This document shows, in pieces, positions 31,158 to 39,866 of a stretch of 64,000 nucleotides of DNA. Origin of the DNA: Photobacterium lipolyticum (GTDB lineage Bacteria; Pseudomonadota; Gammaproteobacteria; Enterobacterales; Vibrionaceae). The position numbers and the translations under genes are program-made. The stretch lies in the NCBI RefSeq assembly GCF_003026475.1, contig NZ_PYMC01000015.1, forward strand, positions 1-64,000. The letters are read 5' to 3'. Below the pieces are notes generated by a model, which saw only the letters and a program-made list of their open reading frames with translations, was not told the origin of the DNA and did not search any database. The first letter of the stretch is position 1, and each line of letters starts with the position of its first letter.

Positions 31158-31565
31158 ATGTATCTGATTGGTCAGCTTGCAAAACAGTGCGAGGTCAGTA
31201 GCGATACGCTGAGATTTTATGAAAAAAATGGTTTGTTGGAGCCTGCGGCACGCAGTGAAAGCGGCTATCGGCTTTATAGCGAAGAAAACCTGTCACGGGT
31301 CAACTTTATCCTCCGGGCCAAAACCATTGGGCTGAGTTTGGATGAGATTCGTGAGTTGCTGGATATCCGTCTTGAAGCCAGTCAGCACAGCTGCGCCGAA
31401 GTAAAAGCGATTACCCAGGCAAAGCTCGATGAAGTGGATAGTAAGATTGCTGAATTAGCGCGAATTCGCCACGCTTTAAAAAAAATCAATGATGCCTGCT
31501 GTGGTCATACCGATGACAATGCCAGTCATTGCTCAATTCTGGAAGCGCTGGGCGACAAGGATTAA
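31158..31565 (+). CDS. zntR: Zinc-responsive MerR-family regulator ZntR
   Basis: Activates zinc/cadmium efflux genes (zntA) by DNA distortion when loaded with Zn(II). ATG 31158 follows an AAAGGAGG site and gives 135 residues; the in-frame extension from 31095 would overlap the operator. The N-terminal MerR helix-turn-helix reads YLIGQLAKQCEVSSDTLRFYE. The metal ligands match E. coli ZntR: Cys79, Cys114, Cys115 and Cys125 in NDACCGHTDDNASHCS. It is divergent from purH, an arrangement shared in vibrios. The expected target zntA is not in the window. Confidence 0.9.
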   Translation: MYLIGQLAKQCEVSSDTLRFYEKNGLLEPAARSESGYRLYSEENLSRVNFILRAKTIGLSLDEIRELLDIRLEASQHSCAEVKAITQAKLDEVDSKIAELARIRHALKKINDACCGHTDDNASHCSILEALGDKD

Positions 31566-31603
31566 AGGTCGCCGTGAAGTCAGTGGGTAAGGCCGAGTTA
31601 CCC

Positions 31604-31807
31604 TTAATCCGATGATGTGGCCTCTTTTACATTTTCAATTACATCTTTGGTGGTATCGCGGAAGAAGTGGCCTGTTTCACGTGTCACATCACGGGTGGCA
31701 TGGCCGATTTCTGTAAAGCCTTCTTTAATTCCCTGTTTTTCCTGGGCAGAGCACCCCATCAATAAAACGCAGCCTAAGACGCTAATCCACAGTGCATATT
31801 TCTTCAT
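31604..31807 (-). CDS. Small lipoprotein (67 residues)
   Basis: MKKYALWISVLGCVLLMGCSAQ is a signal peptide with lipobox LMGC; the mature chain is about 49 residues. It is amphipathic and rich in Thr, Glu and Lys, with the pattern GHATRDVTRETGHFFRDTTKDVIENVKE suggesting a single helix. Similar small lipoproteins are common in vibrios and remain uncharacterised. The start at 31807 is chosen because it places a signal peptide at the N terminus; the longer frame (to 31885) would bury it. It is convergent with zntR. Confidence 0.75.
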   Translation of the reverse strand: MKKYALWISVLGCVLLMGCSAQEKQGIKEGFTEIGHATRDVTRETGHFFRDTTKDVIENVKEATSSD

Positions 31808-32030
31808 TCTGAGCCCTCTCTGGTAACACCGTTCAAATAATTGGAAGCACCATTGTAGCGAATATTTGGTCGTTATTTTAGCCATTGAAGTGATGTTGTT
31901 ATTTGTTCATAGTATTGCCCTGACGAAAAGCGACCGAATTCTTGCTGAACCCGGCATATTGAAGTGGTTTGGGTATATGAACTGTGATAGCTTCAAATTT
32001 ACGCTAAAACAATAATTGATAGGGAATATC

Positions 32031-32312
32031 ATGCTGAAAATAAATGAATATTTTGATGGCCAAGTGAAATCCATTGGTTTTGAAACCCATGGTGACCATA
32101 CCAGTGTGGGTGTTATGGCTCCCGGTGATTATACCTTTGGTACCGCAGCACCAGAACGGATGACGGTAGTGAAAGGGTCACTGACGGTGAAATTACCGGG
32201 CCATGTCAATTGGGATACCTTTAACGCGGGCGATGATTTTGAAGTACCCGGCGATGCCTCGTTTGAAGTTAAAGTAACAGAAACCACTGCTTACCTGTGT
32301 GACTACCTCTAA
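32031..32312 (+). CDS. ppnP: Pyrimidine/purine nucleoside phosphorylase
   Basis: A 93-residue single-domain cupin of the YaiE/PpnP (DUF1255) family, which phosphorolyses several nucleosides to free base and ribose-1-phosphate. MLKINEYFDGQVKSIGF starts the domain; ATG 32031 has AGGGAATATC upstream. The conserved GDYTFGTAAPERMTVVKG and PGHVNWDTFNAGDDFEVPG segments form the barrel. It is a monocistronic gene closed by a hairpin terminator. A connection to the nearby purine genes is only positional. Confidence 0.92.
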   Translation: MLKINEYFDGQVKSIGFETHGDHTSVGVMAPGDYTFGTAAPERMTVVKGSLTVKLPGHVNWDTFNAGDDFEVPGDASFEVKVTETTAYLCDYL

Positions 32313-32334
32313 CTCATTGAGTTTTTTTACGCTA

Positions 32335-32367
32335 AACAATCCGCCGAAACCGGAGGCGGGTTGTTTG
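32335..32367 (+). terminator. Hairpin terminator after ppnP
   Basis: AAACAATCCGCC and GGCGGGTTGTTT pair over 12 bp (one G-U) with a short loop. The U-rich end is part of the stem. A T7 run at 32322 just before it follows a tiny AACTCA/TGAGTT stem that overlaps the stop codon. The remaining sequence to 32556 shows no gene. Confidence 0.6.
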
Positions 32368-32556
32368 TATTGCTCGCCGGGCCACGTCGTCTTTTGCCTG
32401 TTACCGTTGGGGATACTTTAGAATATTGGCTGGTGGGGTATGCTTCTGAGCATCGTGTACAGTTTAATCGTCATATTTACTATTCCCCTGATATCCAAGG
32501 CTGAAAAATAGTATATTTTTTAATTGGAAGGACATTGAGGTGTGTAGCAAACATAA

Positions 32557-32590
32557 AAAAGCCCATTGCGCATCAAGCTAATGGGCTTTT
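32557..32590 (-). terminator. Terminator of the dusB-fis operon
   Basis: On the minus strand AAAAGCCCATT and AATGGGCTTTT pair over 11 bp, followed by further T. It lies 26 bp after the fis stop. Confidence 0.85.
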
Positions 32591-32615
32591 AAAACTGTAA
32601 CTTAGCGTTACTGCT

Positions 32616-32912
32616 TTAGTTCATGCCGTATTTTTTTAGCTTCTTACGAAGCGTACCGCGGTTGATACCCATCATGGTTGCTGCGCGAGTCTGGTTACCA
32701 CGGGTGTACTGCATGATAGTATCCAGTAGTGGCTGCTCAACTTCTGCAAGCACTAGCTCGTACAGATCGTCGACTTCCTGACCATTCAATTGAGCCAGAT
32801 AGTTTTTTAGCGACGCTTTAACAGAGTCACGAAGTGGCTTCTGTGTGATTTGGTCTTGTGAAGTTACAGTTGTAACTGTTAACGCTTCGGAAGTCAGATT
32901 TTGTTCGAACAT
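32616..32912 (-). CDS. fis: DNA-binding protein Fis
   Basis: Nucleoid-associated growth-phase regulator that activates rRNA and tRNA promoters and shapes chromosome topology. At 98 residues it has the exact family length. The C-terminal helix-turn-helix reads [20 protein letters not shown], nearly invariant in Fis. It is downstream of dusB with a 23-bp gap; dusB-fis is a conserved operon and the promoter lies before dusB (33936-33964). Its known targets include the tRNA operon at the left of this window. Confidence 0.97.
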   Translation of the reverse strand: MFEQNLTSEALTVTTVTSQDQITQKPLRDSVKASLKNYLAQLNGQEVDDLYELVLAEVEQPLLDTIMQYTRGNQTRAATMMGINRGTLRKKLKKYGMN

Positions 32913-32935
32913 AATTCTGTAAGCTCTTCTAGTAT

Positions 32936-33901
32936 TTATGCAACGTTTTCGAAGTAGCCTTGCAGCGCATCGATTTGCTCTTGAGCGTTCTCGATAGCGT
33001 TGAAGGACCGGCGGAAATCACCAGCTGGTGCATGTTCTTTTAAGTACCAAGACACGTGTTTACGTGCGATGCGCAGCCCTAAATACTCCCCGTAGAAACG
33101 GTGAAGTTCTTGAACATGACCCAGCATAATGCCACTTACCTCATCCAGAGACGGGGCAGGCAGGTATTCGCCGGTTGTTAAGTAATGGTGGATTTCTCGG
33201 AAAATCCACGGCCGCCCTTGTGCAGGCCGGCCAATCATCAAAGCATCTGCACCCGTGTAATCGAGTACGAAGCGGGCCTTTTCCGGAGAATCGATATCAC
33301 CGTTAGCGATCACCGGAATCGAGACTGCTTGTTTAGCTGCTTTGATGTAGTCATATTCCGCTTCACCTTTGTACATACAGGTTTTAGTGCGCCCGTGAAG
33401 GGCCAAAGCCTGAATGCCACATTGTTCCGCGAGTTGGGCAATCTTGACACAGTTTCGGTTGTCTAAGTCCCAGCCGGTTCGCGTTTTCAGCGTCACCGGA
33501 ACATCCACCGCATTCACCACGCTACGAAGGATCTCTTCGATTAGTACGGGATATTGCAGCAGTGCAGAACCGGCCAATCGTTTATTGACCTTCTTCGCCG
33601 GGCAACCCATGTTGATATCGATGATTTGCGCACCGTTCTCAACACTAAATTGGGCCGCTTCGGCCATCAGCTTCGGATCGGCTCCCGCAATTTGAACCGA
33701 GCGAATCCCCGATTCTCCTTCATGAACCATCCGGTTCTGCGATTTAGACGTTTTCCATAAATCTGGGTTTGACGACATCATCTCGCTCACAGCCATGCCA
33801 GCGCCGTAGCGCAGGCAAAGTTCACGAAATGGCCGATCGGTCACACCCGCCATTGGCGCGACTATCAGCTGGTTGTTAAGTTGATAAGGACCGATCTGCA
33901 A
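32936..33901 (-). CDS. dusB: tRNA-dihydrouridine synthase B
   Basis: FMN enzyme reducing uridine in the tRNA D-loop. The core starts [23 protein letters not shown]; the catalytic Cys lies in [20 protein letters not shown] place the start at TTG 33901, giving 321 residues, the E. coli length, with an AGG 8 bp upstream. The frame is open to ATG 33970, but ATGs at 33970, 33946 and 33937 lie at or upstream of the predicted promoter -10 (33936-33941), so a longer protein could not be made from it. First gene of the dusB-fis operon. Confidence 0.9.
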   Translation of the reverse strand: MQIGPYQLNNQLIVAPMAGVTDRPFRELCLRYGAGMAVSEMMSSNPDLWKTSKSQNRMVHEGESGIRSVQIAGADPKLMAEAAQFSVENGAQIIDINMGCPAKKVNKRLAGSALLQYPVLIEEILRSVVNAVDVPVTLKTRTGWDLDNRNCVKIAQLAEQCGIQALALHGRTKTCMYKGEAEYDYIKAAKQAVSIPVIANGDIDSPEKARFVLDYTGADALMIGRPAQGRPWIFREIHHYLTTGEYLPAPSLDEVSGIMLGHVQELHRFYGEYLGLRIARKHVSWYLKEHAPAGDFRRSFNAIENAQEQIDALQGYFENVA

Positions 33902-33935
33902 ACGTCTGTACCTGACTGTGCCAGTAAGGGCGCGC

Positions 33936-33964
33936 ATTTTACGCATTTTTTCCCATTCTGAAAA
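33936..33964 (-). promoter_or_regulatory. Promoter of the dusB-fis operon
   Basis: On the minus strand TTTTCA (33959-33964), a 17-bp spacer and TAAAAT (33936-33941) are followed by GCGCGCCC. This very GC-rich discriminator is characteristic of the stringently and supercoiling-controlled fis promoter. The predicted start lies near 33929. Confidence 0.7.
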
Positions 33965-34075
33965 GGCCAATAATTGAGCATTTAGTTTTTGATTAACAAA
34001 AAAGTATGATTTTCAATCAATTGGCGATTTGTTGCACAGTAAAAATTGATGAAACGAAACCGTATCTATGGATTC

Positions 34076-34960
34076 TTATGCTTTGTGGCCGGAAATACGG
34101 CACCACTCTTCACGCGCCACAACCGGATCTAATGTCAGTTCATCGGCGTAGTATGTAGAGACGTCTTCAGCCTGAACTTCCAGTACGCCAGAGATCGCCA
34201 GGTCGCCGCCGGATTTAACCAGCCCTTTAATGACCGGAGACAGTTCACGTAACGGACCCGCAAGAATGTTAGCCACGACGACATCAGCCTGAATACCTTC
34301 AGGTTGATTTTGCGGTAAGTACAATTCTAGCTTGTCGGCCACGCCATTGCGCTCGGCATTATCTTTTGACGCCAGAATCGCCTGTGGATCGATGTCGATA
34401 CCAATGACTTTCGCAGCACCCAGTTTCAGGGCGGCAATCGCCAGAATACCGGAGCCACAGCCAAAATCGATCACGGTTTTGCCGGTGAGATCCTGTCCGT
34501 CCAGCCATTCCAGGCATAACGAGGTCGTAGGATGGGTTCCGGTACCAAATGCCAGACCAGGGTCGAGCAGCACGTTGACTGCATCAGGCTCTGGGGCTTC
34601 ACGCCAGCTCGGGCAAATCCACAAACGGCGGCCAAAACGCATCGGGTGGAAGTTGTCCATCCATTCACGTTCCCAGTCTTTGTCTTCTAACTGCTCGATT
34701 TTGTAAGCAAAACCGTCAGCAATCAGTGGGCTGTTCTTCAGCATATTCAGCACGAAATCCATGTCGGCTTCAGCATCGTATAAACCAATCACATCAGTAT
34801 CACCCCATAGGCGGGTTTCACCGGGCATCGGCTCGAATACTGGTGTGTCTTGTGCGTCAAGGAAAGTGGCAGATAGGGCGCCGGTCTCTTCCATTAACAT
34901 ATCGCCAATCGCTTCCGCATTTTCAGCGGTTGCGTTCAGTTTTATTTGAATCCAAGGCAT
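34076..34960 (-). CDS. prmA: Ribosomal protein L11 methyltransferase
   Basis: Trimethylates L11 (its substrate is encoded at 9216-9644). [20 protein letters not shown] at 34960 opens a 294-residue protein of normal length; the frame extends to 35026 but lacks conservation there. The N-terminal substrate domain is followed by the SAM-binding motif [20 protein letters not shown] and the catalytic-region motif [10 protein letters not shown]. It lies between panF and dusB as in E. coli, but a terminator at 35077 separates it from panF. Confidence 0.96.
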   Translation of the reverse strand: MPWIQIKLNATAENAEAIGDMLMEETGALSATFLDAQDTPVFEPMPGETRLWGDTDVIGLYDAEADMDFVLNMLKNSPLIADGFAYKIEQLEDKDWEREWMDNFHPMRFGRRLWICPSWREAPEPDAVNVLLDPGLAFGTGTHPTTSLCLEWLDGQDLTGKTVIDFGCGSGILAIAALKLGAAKVIGIDIDPQAILASKDNAERNGVADKLELYLPQNQPEGIQADVVVANILAGPLRELSPVIKGLVKSGGDLAISGVLEVQAEDVSTYYADELTLDPVVAREEWCRISGHKA

Positions 34961-35076
34961 GGTTAATTCGCTTATTTTTTGACTACTGAAACATAGGGGG
35001 CGCAGTTTAGCATGAAATTTCACCAATCCACAGCCATTGAGCGTGAATCATCACTGCTGGTTTTGTGAGCGATAAA

Positions 35077-35102
35077 AAAGATAGCACCGGGGTGCTATCT
35101 TT
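35077..35102 (-). terminator. Terminator after panF
   Basis: AAAGATAGCACC and GGTGCTATCTTT form a 12-bp perfect stem with a minimal loop; the minus-strand 3' side has six T. It lies 33 bp after the panF stop. Confidence 0.85.
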
Positions 35103-35135
35103 GGGCGAGGCAGAAACAAAGGGTGCGGTGAGTGG

Positions 35136-36590
35136 CTACTGTTGCGGTGCGATGGCCATTACCGGCTTGGCTAAGCTGCCGATCACAAACGCAATCAGAC
35201 CAAAAGCCAGGGTCGGGACGATGGCATGCAGGCCGGCTAAATCGGGCTTTATCACCGAGAAGCCAATGTAGCAAGTCAGGCCGGTGGTCATAGATGCAAA
35301 GGCCCCCGCTGCAGAGGCTTTTTTCCAATACAGGCCCAGTACCAGCGGCCACAAGAAGACGGCTTGCATACCGCCAAAAGCCAGCAGGTTGAGCCAGATG
35401 ATCATATCCGGCGGATTGGTGGCTGCCACGAATACCAGCGCGGAGAAAATGGCGGTAACCCAGAGTGACAGCCTTGGCAGCCGCTTCTCGGCTTCCGGCC
35501 CTTGGGCTGCTCTAGGGTTGATGTAGTTGAGATACAGATCTTTTAGCAAAGTCGCCGAAGCTTGGATCAGCTGTGAGTCGATAGTCGACATAATGGCGGC
35601 CATCGGCCCGGCAAGGAAGATCCCCGCCACGACAGGTGGCAGTACTGTCACCATCAGGGTCGGCATGATTTGATCCGGGCTGGCAATATCCGGCACGATA
35701 GCGCGTCCCAGAGCTCCAGCCAGGTGCATTCCCAGCATCAGGAAGGCCACCATAGCGGTACTGATCACCATCCCCTTATGCAGCGAGCCACTGTCTTTAT
35801 ATGACATACAGCGTACCGCGGCATGAGGTAAGCCGATCACCCCGAAGCAGACCAGCACCCAGAAGCTGAGCATGAATGGCTGACTAAGAAAGTTATCCGG
35901 GCCGAACGGGGTGATCAAGGTGGGGTCGATCTGGTGCAACTCGGTGATCAGCTCGCCGACGCTTCCCCCCGCATGGACGATACCGGCTAGCAAGGCGATG
36001 GTGCCGATGATCATCATGATGCCCTGAATGGTATCGGTCATGACCACGGCGCGAAAGCCTCCGATAGTGGTGTAGAGCCCGACGGTGATGGCAAAGATCA
36101 TCAACCCCTGCGAATAGGGCAGTCCGGTGACGGTTTGCAGCAGCCGTGCCCCGCCGACAAACTGCACCACCATAGTGCCGAAGAAGGCCAGTAATAGCGC
36201 CAGTGACGCAAAAACAACAACCCCCCGGTTTTTGTAGCGGGCGTACAGAATGTCATTTAAGGTCAGCGCGTTATGACGGCGGGCTTCAATCGCAAACTTT
36301 TTGCCGAGCACCCCTAAGGTTAACCAGGCAGCAGGCAGTTGGATCATGGCGAGCAGCACCCAGCCTAGTCCCATTTTATAGGCCGCCCCCGGACCGCCTA
36401 TAAACGAACTGGCACTGGCATAGGTTGCCGCCAGCGTCATCGCCAGCACGAAACCGCCCATGCTGCGGTTGCCGACCAGGTATTCACTGAGGAAGCCGTT
36501 GGCGGAGTGGCTGCGGCGGCGAGTCATCAAGGCCAGGGCAAACACGGCCAGTAAATAGATCACCAGGGGGATAAGCAGTTGGCTATTCAT
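35136..36590 (-). CDS. panF: Sodium/pantothenate symporter
   Basis: Inner-membrane importer of pantothenate, the substrate of CoaX, using the sodium gradient. It has 484 residues and about 13 transmembrane segments of the SSS fold, with the signature region GGFRAVVMTDTIQGIMM and FLAGPMAAIMSTIDSQLIQASA. ATG 36590 has AAGGAG 7 bp upstream, so it is preferred over the GTG at 36596. The start overlaps the yhdT stop by 8 bp, suggesting translational coupling. Confidence 0.95.
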   Translation of the reverse strand: MNSQLLIPLVIYLLAVFALALMTRRRSHSANGFLSEYLVGNRSMGGFVLAMTLAATYASASSFIGGPGAAYKMGLGWVLLAMIQLPAAWLTLGVLGKKFAIEARRHNALTLNDILYARYKNRGVVVFASLALLLAFFGTMVVQFVGGARLLQTVTGLPYSQGLMIFAITVGLYTTIGGFRAVVMTDTIQGIMMIIGTIALLAGIVHAGGSVGELITELHQIDPTLITPFGPDNFLSQPFMLSFWVLVCFGVIGLPHAAVRCMSYKDSGSLHKGMVISTAMVAFLMLGMHLAGALGRAIVPDIASPDQIMPTLMVTVLPPVVAGIFLAGPMAAIMSTIDSQLIQASATLLKDLYLNYINPRAAQGPEAEKRLPRLSLWVTAIFSALVFVAATNPPDMIIWLNLLAFGGMQAVFLWPLVLGLYWKKASAAGAFASMTTGLTCYIGFSVIKPDLAGLHAIVPTLAFGLIAFVIGSLAKPVMAIAPQQ

Positions 36591-36864
36591 GATCACTCTC
36601 CTTCTCGATGTCCAGCGACATATCCTGATAGATAAATTTGACCATTAGGCCGCACAGCGCCGTGAATAATACCGGACCAATAATACAGGCCAGCAGGAAC
36701 CAGAGGGGGAAACCAAAATAGAGTTCGGGAAGGGTGCTGATGGCGTCTGTTGGTGCGAAGGCATAGGCCGAGATATACCACCAGATAAAATAGGCTAACG
36801 CTAGACCTACCGCCCATTTAGCCTCTCTATGGGCCTGACGGTAGCGTGCAGAGAGCGTCTTCAT
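36583..36864 (-). CDS. yhdT: YhdT-like DUF997 membrane protein
   Basis: A 93-residue small inner-membrane protein with two hydrophobic segments, about 18-36 and 53-77, and short charged ends. It is always found just before panF in gamma-proteobacteria and is thought to accompany the transporter; a direct role is not established. It overlaps panF by 8 bp. A terminator of accC (37060-37080) lies upstream, so a local promoter is expected in 36865-37055. Confidence 0.88.
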   Translation of the reverse strand: MKTLSARYRQAHREAKWAVGLALAYFIWWYISAYAFAPTDAISTLPELYFGFPLWFLLACIIGPVLFTALCGLMVKFIYQDMSLDIEKESDHE

Positions 36865-37053
36865 GCTTGTTGTCTCCAGTTGTTCAGGGCATCACTTGTT
36901 AATCGTTGAAAGTGAGTAATGCTCATACAAATAAAAAAGGGAGGGTATTGTGGCAAAAGTTATTTCTCAGTGCTACCGCCCATGTCAATTTGCAGGAGGA
37001 ATAAAAAGGGGGGAGATAAAAGTGATACCAGAGAGAAAAGGAGATATTACCGA

Positions 37054-37080
37054 TAAAAAAGGCTGCCAGAAGGGCAGCCT
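37054..37080 (-). terminator. Terminator after accC
   Basis: AGGCTGCC (37060-37067) and GGCAGCCT (37073-37080) pair over 8 bp; on the minus strand T6 follows. It separates the aroQ-accBC unit from yhdT-panF. Confidence 0.85.
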
Positions 37081-37113
37081 GATACGAGTTATGTTGGTGA
37101 TTGTTCCTGCTGC

Positions 37114-38457
37114 TTATTGCAGACCAAGCTTCTTCTCTAAATAGTGGATGTTAGCGCCACCATGCTGGAAGTTTTCATCAGCCATAATTTCTTGCTGGAG
37201 TGGAATGTTGGTCTTAATACCATCGATGATCGATTCACCGAGAGCATTACGCATACGTGAAATAGCCACATCGCGGTTTTCACCATACGCAATCAGCTTG
37301 CCGATCATTGAATCGTAATGCGGCGGTACTGTGTAACCGGCATAAATGTGAGATTCCCAACGAATTCCCATTCCACCTGGCGCATGGAAGTGTTCTATTT
37401 TACCCGGGCAAGGTAGGAAGCGAACAGGATCTTCAGCATTGATACGGCATTCGATAGCATGGCCATGGATCTTAATATCACTCTGGCTGAATGACAATGG
37501 CTGACCGGCAGCAACACGAAGCTGTTCTTTGATCAGATCAACGCCGGTTACCATTTCCGTTACCGGATGCTCAACCTGAATACGGGTATTCATTTCAATG
37601 AAATAGAACTCGCCGTTTTCATATAGGAACTCGAACGTACCTGCGCCGCGATAGTTGATCTCGATACAGGCACGCGTACAGCGCTCACCGATGTACTTAC
37701 GCATCTCTTCAGTGATGCCCGGAGCCGGTGCTTCTTCAACCACTTTCTGGTGACGACGCTGCATTGAACAGTCACGCTCGCCAAGATGAATGGCGTTACC
37801 CTGACCGTCAGCAATAACCTGAACTTCGATATGACGCGGGTTTTCCAGGTATTTCTCCATGTAAACCACATCGTTATTGAAGAACGATTTAGCTTCTGCA
37901 CGGGTCATCGCGATAGCTTCTGCCAGTTCACCTTCAGAGCGAACAACACGCATACCACGACCGCCACCGCCACCAGAAGCTTTGATGATCACCGGAAAAC
38001 CGATACGTTTAGCAAAAGATTTATTTTTCGCTTCGTTATCATCCAGCGGGCCATCAGAACCCGGTACACAAGGTACGCCGGCTTTTTTCATTGCGTTGAT
38101 TGCAGAAACCTTGTCACCCATCATGCGGATGGTTTCCGCTTTCGGGCCAACAAAAATAAAGCCGGAACGCTCTACCTGCTCAGCAAAATCAGCATTTTCT
38201 GAGAGGAAACCGTAACCCGGGTGGATAGCAACCGCACCGGTAATTTCTGCTGCACTGATAATACGAGGAATGTTCAGGTAGCTGTCAGTACTTTTCGCAG
38301 GACCGATACAGATTGATTCATCGGCAAGCAAAACGTGCTTAAGATCGCGGTCAGCCGTTGAGTGAACTGCAACCGTCTTAATACCAAGCTCTTTACATGC
38401 ACGCAGAATACGAAGCGCAATTTCGCCTCGGTTAGCGATAACTAATTTATCTAACAT
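37114..38457 (-). CDS. accC: Acetyl-CoA carboxylase, biotin carboxylase subunit
   Basis: ATP-dependent carboxylation of the biotin on AccB, first half of malonyl-CoA formation. It has 447 residues with the ATP-grasp fold: [20 protein letters not shown] at the start, the Gly-rich loop [12 protein letters not shown], the [18 protein letters not shown] catalytic stretch and the RINAEDP motif. It follows accB after 12 bp. BirA, encoded in the same window, loads the biotin. Confidence 0.98.
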   Translation of the reverse strand: MLDKLVIANRGEIALRILRACKELGIKTVAVHSTADRDLKHVLLADESICIGPAKSTDSYLNIPRIISAAEITGAVAIHPGYGFLSENADFAEQVERSGFIFVGPKAETIRMMGDKVSAINAMKKAGVPCVPGSDGPLDDNEAKNKSFAKRIGFPVIIKASGGGGGRGMRVVRSEGELAEAIAMTRAEAKSFFNNDVVYMEKYLENPRHIEVQVIADGQGNAIHLGERDCSMQRRHQKVVEEAPAPGITEEMRKYIGERCTRACIEINYRGAGTFEFLYENGEFYFIEMNTRIQVEHPVTEMVTGVDLIKEQLRVAAGQPLSFSQSDIKIHGHAIECRINAEDPVRFLPCPGKIEHFHAPGGMGIRWESHIYAGYTVPPHYDSMIGKLIAYGENRDVAISRMRNALGESIIDGIKTNIPLQQEIMADENFQHGGANIHYLEKKLGLQ

Positions 38458-38469
38458 AATAGGCCTCTG

Positions 38470-38934
38470 TTACTCGATGATAACCAGAGGCTGGTCGAAC
38501 TCGATTGCATCGCCATCTTCAGCAAGAATTGCGACAACCACACCTGCTTTATCAGATTGGATCTGGTTCATCATTTTCATTGCTTCAACGATACACAGCG
38601 TGTCACCAACGTTCACTGACTGGCCTACTTCCACAAATGCTTTTGCTTCAGGGCTTGGTGCGCGGTAGAAAGAACCCACCATCGGAGAAAGAACTTGATG
38701 GCCTGCAGGTTCTGCCGGTGCCGCAGGAGCTGCTACTGGAGCTGCCACTTCTGCAGGTGCTGCCTGAGCGGGTGCTGCAAATTGAGGTGCCGCCATGAAT
38801 TGCTGTGCAGGCATTGCTGATGCAGGAACATTACGGCTGATGCGTACTGACTCTTCACCTTCAGAGATTTCCAGTTCCGCAATACCGGATTCTTCTACCA
38901 GTTCGATTAGTTTTTTGATCTTACGAATATCCAT
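38470..38934 (-). CDS. accB: Biotin carboxyl carrier protein of acetyl-CoA carboxylase
   Basis: Carries covalently bound biotin between the carboxylase and carboxyltransferase. It has 154 residues: an N-terminal domain ([16 protein letters not shown]), an Ala/Pro-rich flexible linker (about 40-80) and the biotinyl domain with [17 protein letters not shown], in which the Lys of AMKM is the BirA target. The linker DNA is repetitive (GCT/GCA-rich). Operon aroQ-accB-accC. Confidence 0.98.
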   Translation of the reverse strand: MDIRKIKKLIELVEESGIAELEISEGEESVRISRNVPASAMPAQQFMAAPQFAAPAQAAPAEVAAPVAAPAAPAEPAGHQVLSPMVGSFYRAPSPEAKAFVEVGQSVNVGDTLCIVEAMKMMNQIQSDKAGVVVAILAEDGDAIEFDQPLVIIE

Positions 38935-38961
38935 CTATCTTTCTCTTTATATGTTGTTCAT

Positions 38962-39414
38962 TTAGCTTTCTGATTGCAGGCGTCGTACGGCTGCATTCAG
39001 GGCGAATTCATAACCATCAGGGCCAAGACCGCAAATCACTCCGACTGCTTTATCTGACAGATAAGAGTGATGACGGAAAGGCTCTCGCGCATGAACGTTA
39101 GATAAGTGCACTTCAATAAACGGAATAGCGACACCTAACAATGCATCACGGATCGCGACGCTGGTATGGGTGAACGCTGCCGGATTGATGATAATAAAAT
39201 CCACCTTGCCATGGGCCTGGTGGATGGCATCAATCAACTCATGTTCTGCGTTTGATTGAATGTGATCTAACGTCACACCAAGATCCGTTGCTTTAGTCGT
39301 TAAATCAGCAACGAGTTGAGCCAGTGTTTGATGGCCGTAGTGGCCGGGCTCTCTGAGACCCAATAAATTTAGATTAGGTCCGTTAATAAGTAAAATTCGT
39401 TGAACGGTCGACAT
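38962..39414 (-). CDS. aroQ: 3-dehydroquinate dehydratase, type II
   Basis: Converts 3-dehydroquinate to 3-dehydroshikimate in aromatic amino-acid synthesis. At 150 residues it is a normal class II enzyme. The signature [18 protein letters not shown] has Leu where most members have Thr (LLGTREP); the catalytic Tyr, the [15 protein letters not shown] [17 protein letters not shown] and [18 protein letters not shown] stretches are intact. It lies 27 bp upstream of accB, a common arrangement in gamma-proteobacteria. Confidence 0.96.
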   Translation of the reverse strand: MSTVQRILLINGPNLNLLGLREPGHYGHQTLAQLVADLTTKATDLGVTLDHIQSNAEHELIDAIHQAHGKVDFIIINPAAFTHTSVAIRDALLGVAIPFIEVHLSNVHAREPFRHHSYLSDKAVGVICGLGPDGYEFALNAAVRRLQSES

Positions 39415-39820
39415 CTTGACGTATTTTCGCTTGTTTTTGAGGTTTTACTCTAACAACGCGCAGGAACCTGCAAAGTCGTTTCCCTGTGACCAAATTTATA
39501 CGGCCAAACCCTGTTTGTTGGGTGATTATAGAGAATTCACTGCAAATAGCAGCAAAATACTGGTCTAATCACCGATTTTTTGTGCGCACAAGTGTAAGCT
39601 GTATAAATACGGCGATAATTTGTTAGACGTTTGTTTTTATCGTAAGTTCAGCATTATAAGGGAGGTAGGCGGCCCTTTTTCTGTGATATAGCGGCTGTTG
39701 TTGGCTGAAAAACAAATAATTTACCAATGTAGCGACTTTACACCATCATTATCGCGAGCAAGGTAGAAAATTTGGCGGTGAGTGGTCCGAGCATTGCTGC
39801 GGCTGAATGCTTTTGTTGAC
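39415..39820. other. Non-coding spacer between aroQ and acs
   Basis: A 400-bp AT-rich region with no credible gene on either strand. It should contain the promoters for the aroQ-accBC operon, whose length and position agree with the long upstream region of accB in E. coli. Several TATA-like boxes occur (for example TATAAAT at 39602), but none has a clear -35 that would allow a confident call. Confidence 0.5.
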
Positions 39821-39842
39821 AAAAAAGCCGCCTTGCGGCGGC
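39821..39842 (-). terminator. Terminator after acs
   Basis: GCCGCC (39827-39832), TTGC loop and GGCGGC (39837-39842); on the minus strand T6 follows. It lies 24 bp after the acs stop. Confidence 0.88.
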
Positions 39843-39866
39843 TGGGTATTCTACGGTTATTCCCGG

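Noticed and set aside
33901..33970. dusB start at ATG 33970
   Set aside because: It lies upstream of the predicted transcription start and would add 23 residues not found in DusB proteins.
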